Below are positions 1 to 6,668 of a stretch of DNA of 8,433 nucleotides, one piece after another. Every line of letters begins with the position of its first letter. Position 1 is the first letter of the stretch. Origin of the DNA: Acidobacteriota bacterium (lineage in GTDB: Bacteria; Acidobacteriota; Blastocatellia; Pyrinomonadales; Pyrinomonadaceae); contig QHXE01000392.1 in the NCBI GenBank assembly GCA_003222835.1, positions 1-8,433 of the forward strand, written 5' to 3'. Position numbers and translations under genes: made by a program. The notes below the pieces were generated by a model. It saw only the letters and a list, made by a program, of their open reading frames with translations, made no database searches and was not told the origin of the DNA.

Positions 1-1
1 T

Positions 2-1918
2 GCGCTCTCCTCGCAACTGCGAATTTCGGTCGAAGACAAGCAGGGATTGCTCGAACTCTTTTCGGCCCAGGCGCGTCTGGCTCGCCTGATTGAGATTCTG
101 GAAATCGAATTAGAAAAGCGACAGCTCGATCGCACAATCCAAACGCGCGTCAAGCGCCAAATGGAGAAGGCGCAGAAGGAGTATTATCTCAACGAACAAA
201 TCAAGGCCATTCACAAAGAGTTGGGCCGCAAGGACGAGCGCGCTGAACTCGACGAGCTGAAGAAAAAGATCGAAGAGGCGGGCATGACCGAAGAGGCCAA
301 GGAAAAGGCCCTTCAGGAGTTGCATCGTTTGGAAGCCATGCCTCCGATGTCCGCCGAAGGCACAGTTTCGCGCACGTACATCGACTGGTTGCTCGGCGTT
401 CCCTGGAAGCAAAAGTCGAAAGAGATTAAAGACCTCGGAAAAGCAGAGGAAGTTCTCAACGAAGATCACTATAGTCTGGAAAAAATTAAAGATCGCATTC
501 TCGAATACCTGGCGGTGCGACAGTTGGTAAAGAATCCCAAGGGATCGATTCTCTGCTTCGTTGGTCCGCCGGGAGTCGGCAAGACCAGTCTCGGCAAATC
601 GATTGCGCGCGCGACTGGAAGAAAGTTCGTGCGCCTGTCGCTGGGCGGCGTGCGCGATGAAGCCGAGATTCGCGGCCATCGCCGCACTTACATCGGCGCC
701 CTGCCCGGCCAGATCATTCAAATGATGAAGAAAGCCGGAACCGTCAATCCGGTTCTCCTGCTTGACGAAGTCGACAAGCTGGGCACGGATTTTCGCGGCG
801 ATCCAAGTTCGGCCTTGCTGGAAGTTCTCGATCCGGAACAGAACCACATGTTCCAGGATCACTACCTCGACGTCGAATACGATCTGTCTAAAGTTTTCTT
901 TATCGCGACCGCGAACGTGCTGCACACGATTCCGCCGGCGCTGCAAGATCGGCTCGAGGTTTTACGTCTTTCCGGTTATACCGAGCGCGAGAAACTCGAA
1001 ATCGCCAAGCGACATCTGGTGACAAAACAAGCGGACGCCAATGGGCTCCGTACCGAACAATTTGATTTTACCGACCAGGGCATTTTGGAAATCATTCGCC
1101 ACTACACTCGCGAAGCCGGCGTGCGGAATCTTGAGCGCGAGATTGGTTCCTGTTGCCGAAAGATCGCGCGCAAGTTCGTCGCCGAAAACGTCGAGGAAGG
1201 TTTCAAAGATGTGATTGGCGCCGATCGCGTGCAGGAAATGCTGGGACCGATCAAGTTCCGCCAGCAGGGCGTCGCGGCCGAGAGCGAAGTTGGCCTGGCA
1301 ACCGGATTGGCTTGGACGGAAGTCGGCGGCGAAGTCTTGCAAATCGAAGCGACATTAACTAAAGGTCGCGGCGCCGTGACGCTTACGGGCAAACTTGGCG
1401 ACGTCATGCAGGAGTCCGGGCAGGCAGCTTTGACTTGCATCAAAGCGCGCGCGGAACGCCTCGGGATGAGTCTGGATTTTATTCGCAAGCGCGATCTGCA
1501 CGTGCATATTCCGGAGGGCGCAATTCCAAAAGACGGGCCGTCGGCCGGCATTACCATCGCCGTGGCGATGGTTTCGGCCCTGACTCGCGTGCCGGTGCGC
1601 AGAAACGTCGCGATGACCGGAGAGATCACTCTGCGTGGTCGTGTGCTGCCGATTGGTGGCGTGAAAGAAAAGCTTTTGGCTGCTCATCGCTTTGGCATCG
1701 ACACGATTCTCTTGCCGAAAGACAACGAGAAGGATCTTCCGGAAGTGCCGGAAGAAGTGCGCAACGTCATGAACATCAATCTGGTCGAAACCATCGATGA
1801 AGTGATCGCCCTCGCGCTCGAAGAGCAACCGGTAGAGACCGCGGTTACCGTTGAAGCGACCGCGCCGTTGTGGACGACTGAGCCGCCGCAGGGCTTGCAG
1901 ACACCTGCCGAGCAGTAG
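2..1918 (+). CDS. lon: ATP-dependent Lon protease (LonA), 5'-truncated by window edge
   Basis: LonA is a cytosolic homohexameric AAA+ serine protease that unfolds and degrades damaged and regulatory proteins. The open frame runs from base 2 without a stop, so the TTG at 47 is internal and the true start lies upstream. About 638 codons are present. By comparison with E. coli Lon (784 aa) roughly 170 N-terminal residues are missing, most of the substrate-binding domain. Visible in order: the helical segment with [17 protein letters not shown]; Walker A GPPGVGKT (codons from 563); Walker B LLLDEVDK (Asp at 764, Glu at 767); sensor and lid region with [16 protein letters not shown]; then the protease domain. 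The catalytic Ser is in KDGPSAGI (codon 1541-1543) and the catalytic Lys in [12 protein letters not shown] (codon 1670-1672), 43 residues apart as in E. coli. After the last conserved helix a tail of about 25 residues rich in Pro, Thr, Glu and Ala ends at TAG. Both active sites look intact. Confidence 0.97.
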   Translation, partial: ALSSQLRISVEDKQGLLELFSAQARLARLIEILEIELEKRQLDRTIQTRVKRQMEKAQKEYYLNEQIKAIHKELGRKDERAELDELKKKIEEAGMTEEAKEKALQELHRLEAMPPMSAEGTVSRTYIDWLLGVPWKQKSKEIKDLGKAEEVLNEDHYSLEKIKDRILEYLAVRQLVKNPKGSILCFVGPPGVGKTSLGKSIARATGRKFVRLSLGGVRDEAEIRGHRRTYIGALPGQIIQMMKKAGTVNPVLLLDEVDKLGTDFRGDPSSALLEVLDPEQNHMFQDHYLDVEYDLSKVFFIATANVLHTIPPALQDRLEVLRLSGYTEREKLEIAKRHLVTKQADANGLRTEQFDFTDQGILEIIRHYTREAGVRNLEREIGSCCRKIARKFVAENVEEGFKDVIGADRVQEMLGPIKFRQQGVAAESEVGLATGLAWTEVGGEVLQIEATLTKGRGAVTLTGKLGDVMQESGQAALTCIKARAERLGMSLDFIRKRDLHVHIPEGAIPKDGPSAGITIAVAMVSALTRVPVRRNVAMTGEITLRGRVLPIGGVKEKLLAAHRFGIDTILLPKDNEKDLPEVPEEVRNVMNINLVETIDEVIALALEEQPVETAVTVEATAPLWTTEPPQGLQTPAEQ

Positions 1919-1927
1919 CCTTGGCGC

Positions 1928-2003
1928 GAGGAGTTAGAGTGCCGATTTCAGTCGGGTCTTTTCAGGACATCAAGACCCAACTAAAGTTGATACTCTAACC
2001 CTC
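1928..2003. repeat. Large imperfect palindrome downstream of lon
   Basis: Two 28-base arms (1933-1960 and 1972-1999) face each other across an 11-base loop. The outer 8 bases (GTTAGAGT/ACTCTAAC) and inner 7 bases (GGGTCTT/AAGACCC) match perfectly. The middle 13 positions contain six differences, all transitions. In a + strand RNA three of these are G-U pairs and three are C-A mismatches. GAGG (1928-1931) and CCTC (2000-2003) extend the stem past one bulged A. It begins 10 bases after the lon stop, so it may act as a lon terminator, and a T6 run lies at 2022-2027, some 19 bases beyond the stem. The length and symmetry also suit a decayed dispersed palindromic repeat. Which applies cannot be decided from one copy. 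Confidence 0.75.
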
Positions 2004-2044
2004 AAACAATTTCAGGTTTCGTTTTTTCGTGAGCAAAGAAGTGG

Positions 2045-2067
2045 GGAGCGCGCGAACGTGTGTCTCC
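2045..2067 (+). other. Possible 5' leader hairpin of the unknown gene
   Basis: GGAG (2045-2048) can pair with CTCC (2064-2067). After a bulged T2063, CGCGC (2049-2053) pairs with 2058-2062 using G-U wobbles, leaving loop GAAC. The structure ends 26 bases before the ribosome-binding site, so it would sit in the leader if transcription starts upstream. The pairing is modest and could be chance. Confidence 0.25.
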
Positions 2068-2093
2068 GCTTTCTTGGAACTATCTTTCATTTC

Positions 2094-2100
2094 AAAGGAG
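2094..2100 (+). promoter_or_regulatory. Ribosome-binding site fixing the start of the unknown gene
   Basis: AAAGGAG ends 8 bases before the ATG at 2109. This strong Shine-Dalgarno decides the start: the frame is open further upstream to a GTG at 2058, but that codon has no such site and sits inside a possible leader hairpin. Confidence 0.85.
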
Positions 2101-2108
2101 AGCAACAA

Positions 2109-2564
2109 ATGGGCAAGCAAGCAGATGCAGATCTGATTCTGAAGCTTTACGATCTTCGCCGCGAAAAGGTGATGCGCGAAGCACGTAACTGGTTTTTCAC
2201 CTTCAATCCAACGAGCGTCGCTGAATACATGGAAATCTTGATGAGCGAGCAGGGCGCTTACGCCCGCATGGTCATCACGTATTGGGACATGGCGGCGTCT
2301 CTGGTCAACAACGGCGCTATCGACGAGCAGATGTTCAATGACGCGAACGGTGAGCACCTTTTCGTCTTCGCGAAGATCGAACCAATTCTCGAAGAACTCC
2401 GTCAGACATGGAATGAACCGAACATGCTGAAAAACTTCGAGACGCTGGTACGCCGCATTCCGGATAGCGACAAAAAGCTGACCAACATCCGCGAGCGCAT
2501 CAAGATGATCGGGGCAATGATGGCCGAGCGGCAGGCAAAAGCACAGGCCGCGGGACAGGCATAA
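2109..2564 (+). CDS. Uncharacterised 151-aa helical protein
   Basis: I do not recognise this protein with certainty. From the ATG with a good ribosome-binding site it is 151 aa. It has no signal peptide, no membrane segment and no cysteines, so it is probably cytosolic. It looks almost wholly helical. An N-terminal charged stretch contains LYDLRREKVMREARNWF (residues 13-29), the middle has aromatic and acidic helices (around MVITYWDMAASLVNNGAID), and a basic helix near RERIKMIGAMMAERQ leads into an Ala/Gln-rich end. The middle loosely recalls DUF4760-type helical proteins, but I would not assign it. Codon use resembles the neighbours, so there is no sign of recent transfer. It lies between lon and engB, which are adjacent in some other bacteria, and is bracketed by inverted repeats on both sides, suggesting its own transcript. 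A role in proteolysis or ribosome assembly would be guesswork. Confidence 0.85.
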   Translation: MGKQADADLILKLYDLRREKVMREARNWFFTFNPTSVAEYMEILMSEQGAYARMVITYWDMAASLVNNGAIDEQMFNDANGEHLFVFAKIEPILEELRQTWNEPNMLKNFETLVRRIPDSDKKLTNIRERIKMIGAMMAERQAKAQAAGQA

Positions 2565-2591
2565 ACATCAGAACTTTTGGATCTTTGGAGT

Positions 2592-2621
2592 GAACGGCGA
2601 CGTGGCAACACGTCGCCGTTC
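2592..2621 (+). terminator. GNRA-capped perfect hairpin, putative terminator
   Basis: Thirteen perfect base pairs (2592-2604 with 2609-2621) close on the tetraloop GCAA, a GNRA sequence; a T-G wobble (2591/2622) and a G-C pair (2590/2623) extend the stem. It lies 27 bases after the stop of the unknown gene and before the engB promoter candidate, the place expected of a terminator. However, what follows is GCGCTTCAGG rather than a U run, so it is not a canonical intrinsic terminator. It may stabilise a 3' end or act with Rho. Confidence 0.6.
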
Positions 2622-2653
2622 GCGCTTCAGGCTTTGATCTCTGCCAATCTGTA

Positions 2654-2675
2654 AGGAGTTCATCTCCTATATAAT
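2654..2675 (+). promoter_or_regulatory. engB promoter candidate: consensus -10 with adjacent inverted repeat
   Basis: TATAAT at 2670-2675 matches the sigma-70 type -10 consensus perfectly and would start transcription near 2682, about 26 bases before the engB ATG. No recognisable -35 lies 16-18 bases upstream (the bases there match poorly), and there is no TG extension. Directly upstream, AGGAG (2654-2658) and CTCCT (2664-2668) form a 5-bp inverted repeat with a 5-base spacer, in the spacer region where an activator or repressor could bind. The -10 hexamer is seen; the operator is inference. Confidence 0.5.
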
Positions 2676-2707
2676 CGAGACTTCCTTCTAACTACCGGAT
2701 TGGTCAG

Positions 2708-3286
2708 ATGAAAATTACCAATACCGAATTCATCAAGAGCGCTTTCAAAGAAGTCGACTGGCCGCGGGATGCGAAGCCGGAGATTGCTTTTCTTGGTCGT
2801 TCGAATGTTGGCAAATCAAGCTTGATCAATTCGCTTCTCGGCGTTCGTGGCTTGGCACGTACCTCATCGACGCCCGGTCGAACTCAGGCCGTGAATTTTT
2901 TTCTTATCAACGGCGCCTTTCGTTTTGTCGACCTTCCCGGCTACGGTTATGCGCGCGCGCCGAAAGCAATCAAAGCCAAATGGAACGCTGCCGCCACAGA
3001 CTACCTTGCCAAACGCGACCAGCTTGTGCTATCAATTCACATCGTCGATTCGCGTCACGAACCCTCGAAACAGGATTTGCAACTTCACGAGTGGCTAGTG
3101 CATCATCATAAGCCACACTTGATTGTCGCCACGAAATCAGACAAGCTTTCAAATAACGAATTACGCAACAACATCGATCGCGCGGCGCGTGCTTTTGAAT
3201 CTGCTCAACTCCTGATTTACTCGGCGACTACGAAACGGGGACAAGAAGAATTGTGGCGCGCAATTGAAAAATCGTTGAAACAATAG
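2708..3286 (+). CDS. engB: Ribosome biogenesis GTP-binding protein EngB/YsxC
   Basis: EngB (YsxC/YihA) is a small TRAFAC-class GTPase needed for late assembly of the 50S subunit; it is cytosolic and usually essential. The 192-aa length is typical. All GTPase motifs are present: G1 GRSNVGKS (residues 30-37), G2 region with TPGRTQ (55-60), G3 DLPGYG (75-80), G4 TKSD (142-145) and G5 SAT (172-174). The N-terminal lead to PEIAFLGRSNVGKSSLIN is standard, supporting the ATG at 2708. No clear Shine-Dalgarno precedes it, only GGTCAG next to the start. The gene sits one unknown gene away from lon; in Bacillus subtilis the orthologue ysxC directly follows lonA. The gap of 388 bases before rho suggests that transcription normally ends soon after this gene, though I see no good terminator there. 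Confidence 0.96.
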   Translation: MKITNTEFIKSAFKEVDWPRDAKPEIAFLGRSNVGKSSLINSLLGVRGLARTSSTPGRTQAVNFFLINGAFRFVDLPGYGYARAPKAIKAKWNAAATDYLAKRDQLVLSIHIVDSRHEPSKQDLQLHEWLVHHHKPHLIVATKSDKLSNNELRNNIDRAARAFESAQLLIYSATTKRGQEELWRAIEKSLKQ

Positions 3287-3316
3287 GACGCGTCGAAGTT
3301 TTTGTAGGGTTCACCC

Positions 3317-3344
3317 TTGCGATTTTTCAACTTTTGTTTAGAAT
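3317..3344 (+). promoter_or_regulatory. Candidate rho promoter
   Basis: TTGCGA (3317-3322; 4 of 6 to TTGACA) and TAGAAT (3339-3344; 5 of 6 to TATAAT) are separated by 16 bases within a T-rich stretch. Transcription from here would start near 3351 and give a leader of about 325 bases before rho. The match is reasonable but not exceptional. Confidence 0.45.
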
Positions 3345-3434
3345 TAGAAATCCAAGATCGATACAGCGGAAATATTAGATTAACGAATTCGGGCAACTCG
3401 TCCGACCGTAGCCTGGATCCAAATCTGACGCGAG

Positions 3435-3475
3435 ACCACGCAAACAACGCCAGCCGGCATCCAAGATCAGCAAAC
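3435..3475 (+). promoter_or_regulatory. C-rich, G-poor segment, possible rut site in rho leader
   Basis: These 41 bases contain 16 C and 16 A but only 7 G and 2 T, unlike the surrounding sequence. Rho utilisation sites are typically C-rich, G-poor and unstructured. Placed downstream of the promoter candidate and upstream of rho, this segment could load Rho for autoregulation. No experiment or conservation is available here. Confidence 0.3.
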
Positions 3476-3636
3476 TTTAGTAAGTGGATTCCGACCTCTG
3501 GCGAGAAGGTTAGCTAAGACTCAGTTCGCAGCGGAGAGACCCCTCAAGAGCTTTCCGACGATCCTCGAGAAGCTTTTCCTTTGACCGGCAGCTTTGAAAT
3601 CATATTGACAGCAAGCTTGAGACCTGACACCAAACC

Positions 3637-3659
3637 GCGCGGCGAGATTTTGACCGCGC
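3637..3659 (+). promoter_or_regulatory. GC stem-loop just upstream of the rho start codon
   Basis: GCGCGG (3637-3642) and CCGCGC (3654-3659) form a perfect 6-bp GC stem with an 11-base loop. It ends 15 bases before the rho ATG and directly abuts the weak purine ribosome-binding stretch GAAAGAA (3662-3668), so folding could affect translation. Confidence 0.35.
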
Positions 3660-3674
3660 ACGAAAGAATTGATT

Positions 3675-5036
3675 ATGGCAACTAGAAAACGCACAACGAA
3701 TGATGACGGCGATAGTAATGGCGGTGGCGTGGCCACGGCCGAGGCGCCGGCGGAAATCCCGGTGAGTAGAGACGGGAAAGAAGATATTTTTAATCTGTCC
3801 GACCTGAAGGAGATGTCGATCTCTAAGCTTACGCAGGTTGCCAAGGGCATGGACGTTCCCGGCGCGACGGGCATGCGCAAGCAGGAACTGATCTTCAAGG
3901 TGCTCGCGGCGCAAACCGAAAAGAGCGGACTCATCTTTTCCGAAGGCGTGCTGGAAACCTTACCCGACGGCTTCGGCTTCCTCCGCGCGCCCGAATATAA
4001 CTACCTGCCTGGCCCCGACGACATCTATGTCTCGCCGTCGCAGATTCGCAAGTTCGACTTGCGGACGGGAGATACTATCAGCGGCCAGATTCGACCACCG
4101 AAAGAGGGCGAGCGCTACTTTGCGCTGATTAAGGTCGAAGCAATTAACTTCGAATCGCCGGACATGGCGCGGGAGAAAGTTTTCTTTGACAACCTGACGC
4201 CTCTTTATCCGGACGAGATGCTCAGGATGGAAGTGGGTCCGGAGAACCTTTCAGCCCGGGTGATCGATTTGGTAACACCGATTGGGAAAGGTCAACGCGC
4301 TCTCGTCGTCTCGCCGCCACGCACCGGCAAAACCATGCTGCTGCAGACGATCGCTAATTCTATTGCCCAGAATCATCCCGAAGTAACCTTGATCGTTCTC
4401 CTGATCGATGAGCGACCCGAAGAAGTCACCGATATGCAGCGCTCGGTCCAGGGCGAAGTTATTTCTTCAACTTTTGACGAACCACCGACGCGCCACGTTC
4501 AGGTTGCCGACATGGTGATCGAAAAGGCGAAGCGTTTGATTGAGCACAAACGCGACGTCGTGATTCTGCTTGACTCGATTACGCGACTGGCCCGCGCCCA
4601 CAACGCCGTCGTCCCGCCGAGCGGCAAGATTCTATCCGGCGGTATCGATTCCAATGCGCTCCAGCGGCCAAAGCGTTTCTTTGGCGCGGCGCGCAACATC
4701 GAAGAAGGCGGCTCTTTGACCATCATCGCCACCGCGCTCATCGATACCGGTTCGCGCATGGACGACGTAATCTTCGAAGAGTTCAAGGGCACCGGCAACT
4801 CCGAGATCCATCTCGACCGACGCCTCAGCGACAAGCGTCTATTCCCGGCTATCGATCTGCAAAGGTCCGGCACGCGCAAGGAAGAGCTGCTGATTCCAAA
4901 AGAGGATCTTGCCCGCGTCTGGGTCATGCGCCGCGTACTCAATCCACTCTCGCCTACCGAGCAGATGGAAGTGGTGCTCGAGCGTTTGGAGAAGACGAAG
5001 TCGAACGCTGAATTCCTGGCGTCAATGCAGACCTAG
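3675..5036 (+). CDS. rho: Transcription termination factor Rho
   Basis: Rho is a homohexameric RNA-dependent ATPase that loads on C-rich nascent RNA and terminates transcription. From the ATG at 3675 the protein is 453 aa (E. coli 419); the excess is a polar, low-complexity N-terminal extension of about 35 residues rich in Thr, Asp, Gly and Ala. Then come the Rho_N helical domain (about 41-85), the cold-shock-like RNA-binding domain with [22 protein letters not shown] (about 87-160), and the RecA-type ATPase. Walker A is SPPRTGKT (213-220), with Arg216 where E. coli has a Lys and the essential Lys219 kept. Walker B ILLDS has Asp300. The R-loop region [20 protein letters not shown] is intact. 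A TTG two codons upstream is in frame, but the ATG starting MATRKR is preferred; the ribosome-binding site is weak. No insertion domain is seen. It probably has its own promoter in the long leader. Confidence 0.97.
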   Translation: MATRKRTTNDDGDSNGGGVATAEAPAEIPVSRDGKEDIFNLSDLKEMSISKLTQVAKGMDVPGATGMRKQELIFKVLAAQTEKSGLIFSEGVLETLPDGFGFLRAPEYNYLPGPDDIYVSPSQIRKFDLRTGDTISGQIRPPKEGERYFALIKVEAINFESPDMAREKVFFDNLTPLYPDEMLRMEVGPENLSARVIDLVTPIGKGQRALVVSPPRTGKTMLLQTIANSIAQNHPEVTLIVLLIDERPEEVTDMQRSVQGEVISSTFDEPPTRHVQVADMVIEKAKRLIEHKRDVVILLDSITRLARAHNAVVPPSGKILSGGIDSNALQRPKRFFGAARNIEEGGSLTIIATALIDTGSRMDDVIFEEFKGTGNSEIHLDRRLSDKRLFPAIDLQRSGTRKEELLIPKEDLARVWVMRRVLNPLSPTEQMEVVLERLEKTKSNAEFLASMQT

Positions 5037-5057
5037 GCGATCCTATGGTAAGGAAAA

Positions 5058-5151
5058 CGTTACCGAACCGCGAGCGGTAGCGACCGGCCTTTGCAGTGCT
5101 TACCATTTCAATTTGCAAGGGCCGGTCGCTACCGCTCGCGGTTCGGTAACG
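5058..5151. repeat. 39-bp near-perfect inverted repeat between rho and glgA
   Basis: Bases 5058-5089 and 5120-5151 are exact reverse complements over 32 positions. The stem continues inward to 5096/5113 with two G-U wobbles, giving 39 pairs around a 16-base loop. The arms include CCGCGAGCGGTAGCGACCGG and its complement. It starts 22 bases after the rho stop and ends 27 bases before the glgA start. No U run follows, so it is not a classic terminator, although such a stem in RNA would be extremely stable. The length, perfect pairing and GTAG-containing GC-rich arms resemble REP or MITE-type dispersed palindromes. No second copy is seen in this window. Confidence 0.9.
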
Positions 5152-5177
5152 ATCGCGATTCAATCCATACATAGCCG

Positions 5178-6602
5178 TTGCGCGTTGCCATTCTTTCATC
5201 CGAAGCAGTGCCATTCGCCAAGACTGGCGGCCTGGCGGACGTTTCCGGCGCGCTGACCAAAGCCCTGCACGTCCAAGGCGTTGATTCATTTCTCATTCTC
5301 CCGCTTTACGATCAAGTCGACCGGAAGTTACTCAGCGGAATTTTCATCGACGATCTCGAAGTCGAATGGCGCGGTACGCGTTCGCGCATTCGCGTTTGGA
5401 AGAGCCATGAGTTGAAGGCGCCAACCTATCTAATCGAAGCCGGGCCCTACTTCGAGCGCGACAACATTTATGGTGAACGGGATGATTTCGAACGGTTCGC
5501 TTTTCTGAGTCGCGCCGCGATCGCTTTGCTTAAACGGCTCGAAGAGGCGCCCGACATTCTGCATTGCAACGATTGGCCCTGTGGCTTTGCGTCCATCGAG
5601 ATGCGAGCCCGGCGACAACACGAAGCGTTCTTTGCGAAGACAAAGATTCTTTTCTCGATTCACAACCTCGCCTATCAGGGAATCTTCGATCCTTCAGATC
5701 TTCGGTGGCTCGAGTTCGCGGCATATACCGACGCCTTCATGTTGAAAGGCGCGGCGTCTGCTTTGAAAGCGGGCATTATTGCCGCAGATGCTCTGTCGAC
5801 CGTCAGCCCACGCTATGCGCAGGAGATTCAGACTCCGGAACAGGGTTACGGACTTGATTGGTTACTGCGTGCTCGCCGTGATCGTCTGGTCGGCATTACC
5901 AATGGCGTCGATTACGAACTTTGGAATCCCGAGACTGACCCGGATATTGCCGCGCACTTTTCCGCTGACGACCTGAGCGGAAAGCGTAAATGCAAACTCG
6001 ACTTATTGCGGCGCTTCGATCTTCCCAAAGAACCGGAACGTCCAATCATCGCTATCATCTCGAGGCTGGTCGCTCAAAAGGGATACGACTTAATTCGACA
6101 AGGTGCGCAGGCCATTCTCGATGCCGGCGCTTTCTTCATCGCACTCGGTGCGGGCGCACGCGAATACGAAGATTTCTTGCAAAGGTGGCATGACTCCGCG
6201 CCGCATCAGGTAGGTATTTACAAAGGTTATGCCGGCGAGCCGCTCGCTCATCAGATCGAAGCCGGCGCTGACATTTTCCTGATGCCTTCGCTTTACGAAC
6301 CATGCGGCTTGAATCAAATGTACAGCATGCGTTACGGCACCGTGCCAGTAGTTCGCGCCACCGGCGGACTGGATGACACAGTCGAAAATTTCAACCCGGA
6401 GACAGGAAAAGGCAATGGTTTCAAGTTCGGCCCTTATTCAGCCTCGGCCATGCTTGAAAAAATTCGGGAAGCGATTTACTTTTATAGTCAACCAGATATT
6501 TGGGCTGGCATACAGCGCAACGGAATGGCGGTAGATAATTCCTGGTCGGCAGCAGCAAAGAGATACCTTCAGCTTTATCGAGACATGGCCGAAACAGCGT
6601 GA
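5178..6602 (+). CDS. glgA: Glycogen synthase (ADP-glucose), GT5 family
   Basis: GlgA transfers glucose from ADP-glucose to the non-reducing end of growing alpha-1,4-glucan in glycogen synthesis. At 474 aa it is close to E. coli GlgA (477). It has two Rossmann domains (GT-B fold). Visible are the ADP-glucose site KTGGL (residues 15-19), DILHCNDWPCG, SIHNLAYQG with His162, ITNGVDYELWNPETD, Arg296 and Lys301 in SRLVAQKG, and the acidic Glu374 in PSLYEPCGLNQMYSMRYG followed by TGGLDDTV. All positions fall within a few residues of E. coli. The start is TTG: an in-frame TAG at 5172-5174 rules out anything upstream, and the next candidate (a GTG inside SSEAVPF) would remove the N-terminal strand. 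No Shine-Dalgarno is visible. No other glycogen gene (glgB, glgC, glgP) is in the window. Specificity for ADP- over UDP-glucose is inferred from the family. Confidence 0.95.
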   Translation: MRVAILSSEAVPFAKTGGLADVSGALTKALHVQGVDSFLILPLYDQVDRKLLSGIFIDDLEVEWRGTRSRIRVWKSHELKAPTYLIEAGPYFERDNIYGERDDFERFAFLSRAAIALLKRLEEAPDILHCNDWPCGFASIEMRARRQHEAFFAKTKILFSIHNLAYQGIFDPSDLRWLEFAAYTDAFMLKGAASALKAGIIAADALSTVSPRYAQEIQTPEQGYGLDWLLRARRDRLVGITNGVDYELWNPETDPDIAAHFSADDLSGKRKCKLDLLRRFDLPKEPERPIIAIISRLVAQKGYDLIRQGAQAILDAGAFFIALGAGAREYEDFLQRWHDSAPHQVGIYKGYAGEPLAHQIEAGADIFLMPSLYEPCGLNQMYSMRYGTVPVVRATGGLDDTVENFNPETGKGNGFKFGPYSASAMLEKIREAIYFYSQPDIWAGIQRNGMAVDNSWSAAAKRYLQLYRDMAETA

Positions 6603-6657
6603 GATCGAATTTTACTCTTTCCATTCAGGCGCAGAATCACAAAGGCATCAAAAAGTT

Positions 6658-6663
6658 AAGGAG
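6658..6663 (+). promoter_or_regulatory. Ribosome-binding site of trxA
   Basis: AAGGAG lies 5 bases before the ATG at 6669, the strongest site in this half of the window. It contrasts with glgA and purA, which lack one, and suggests high trxA translation. Confidence 0.85.
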
Positions 6664-6668
6664 ATATA

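Larger units (their letters stand above)
3287..3674 (+). promoter_or_regulatory. Long non-coding leader region upstream of rho
   Basis: This 388-base gap holds no convincing protein gene. In order: a weak repeat AGGGT/ACCCT (3306-3317) too tight to be a good terminator; a promoter candidate at 3317-3344; an AT-rich stretch to about 3390; a C-rich, G-poor segment (3435-3475); mixed sequence; and a short GC stem just before the rho start. rho genes often carry long leaders because Rho controls its own synthesis by early termination, so an untranslated autoregulatory leader is the natural reading. That is inference from family knowledge, not proof. Confidence 0.55.

Noticed and set aside
110..946. 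Long minus-strand open frame (278 codons) opposite lon
   Set aside because: It lies entirely over the conserved Lon coding frame and its translation has no recognisable domain; such antisense frames are common opposite conserved coding sequence.
1102..1828. Minus-strand open frames opposite the Lon protease domain
   Set aside because: They overlap the catalytic Ser and Lys region, which is clearly coding on the + strand, and show no protein family features.
2058..2108. N-terminal extension of the unknown gene to a GTG at 2058
   Set aside because: The extension has no ribosome-binding site, overlaps a possible leader hairpin, and a strong Shine-Dalgarno points to the ATG at 2109.
3317..3517. 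Small + strand frame (66 codons) in the rho leader
   Set aside because: TTG start without a ribosome-binding site, overlaps the promoter candidate, and the peptide looks random. A leader peptide is not supported.
3605..3610. Perfect TTGACA as a second rho promoter
   Set aside because: The bases 16-18 downstream (around CACCAA) do not resemble a -10, so there is no promoter pair.
3521..3934. Minus-strand open frames across the rho leader and start
   Set aside because: They run antisense into the rho N-terminal coding region; the predicted proteins are low in recognisable structure and have no ribosome-binding site.
4909..5256. + strand frame spanning the rho end, inverted repeat and glgA start
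   Set aside because: It overlaps two well-supported genes in another frame and reads through the palindrome; no family resemblance.
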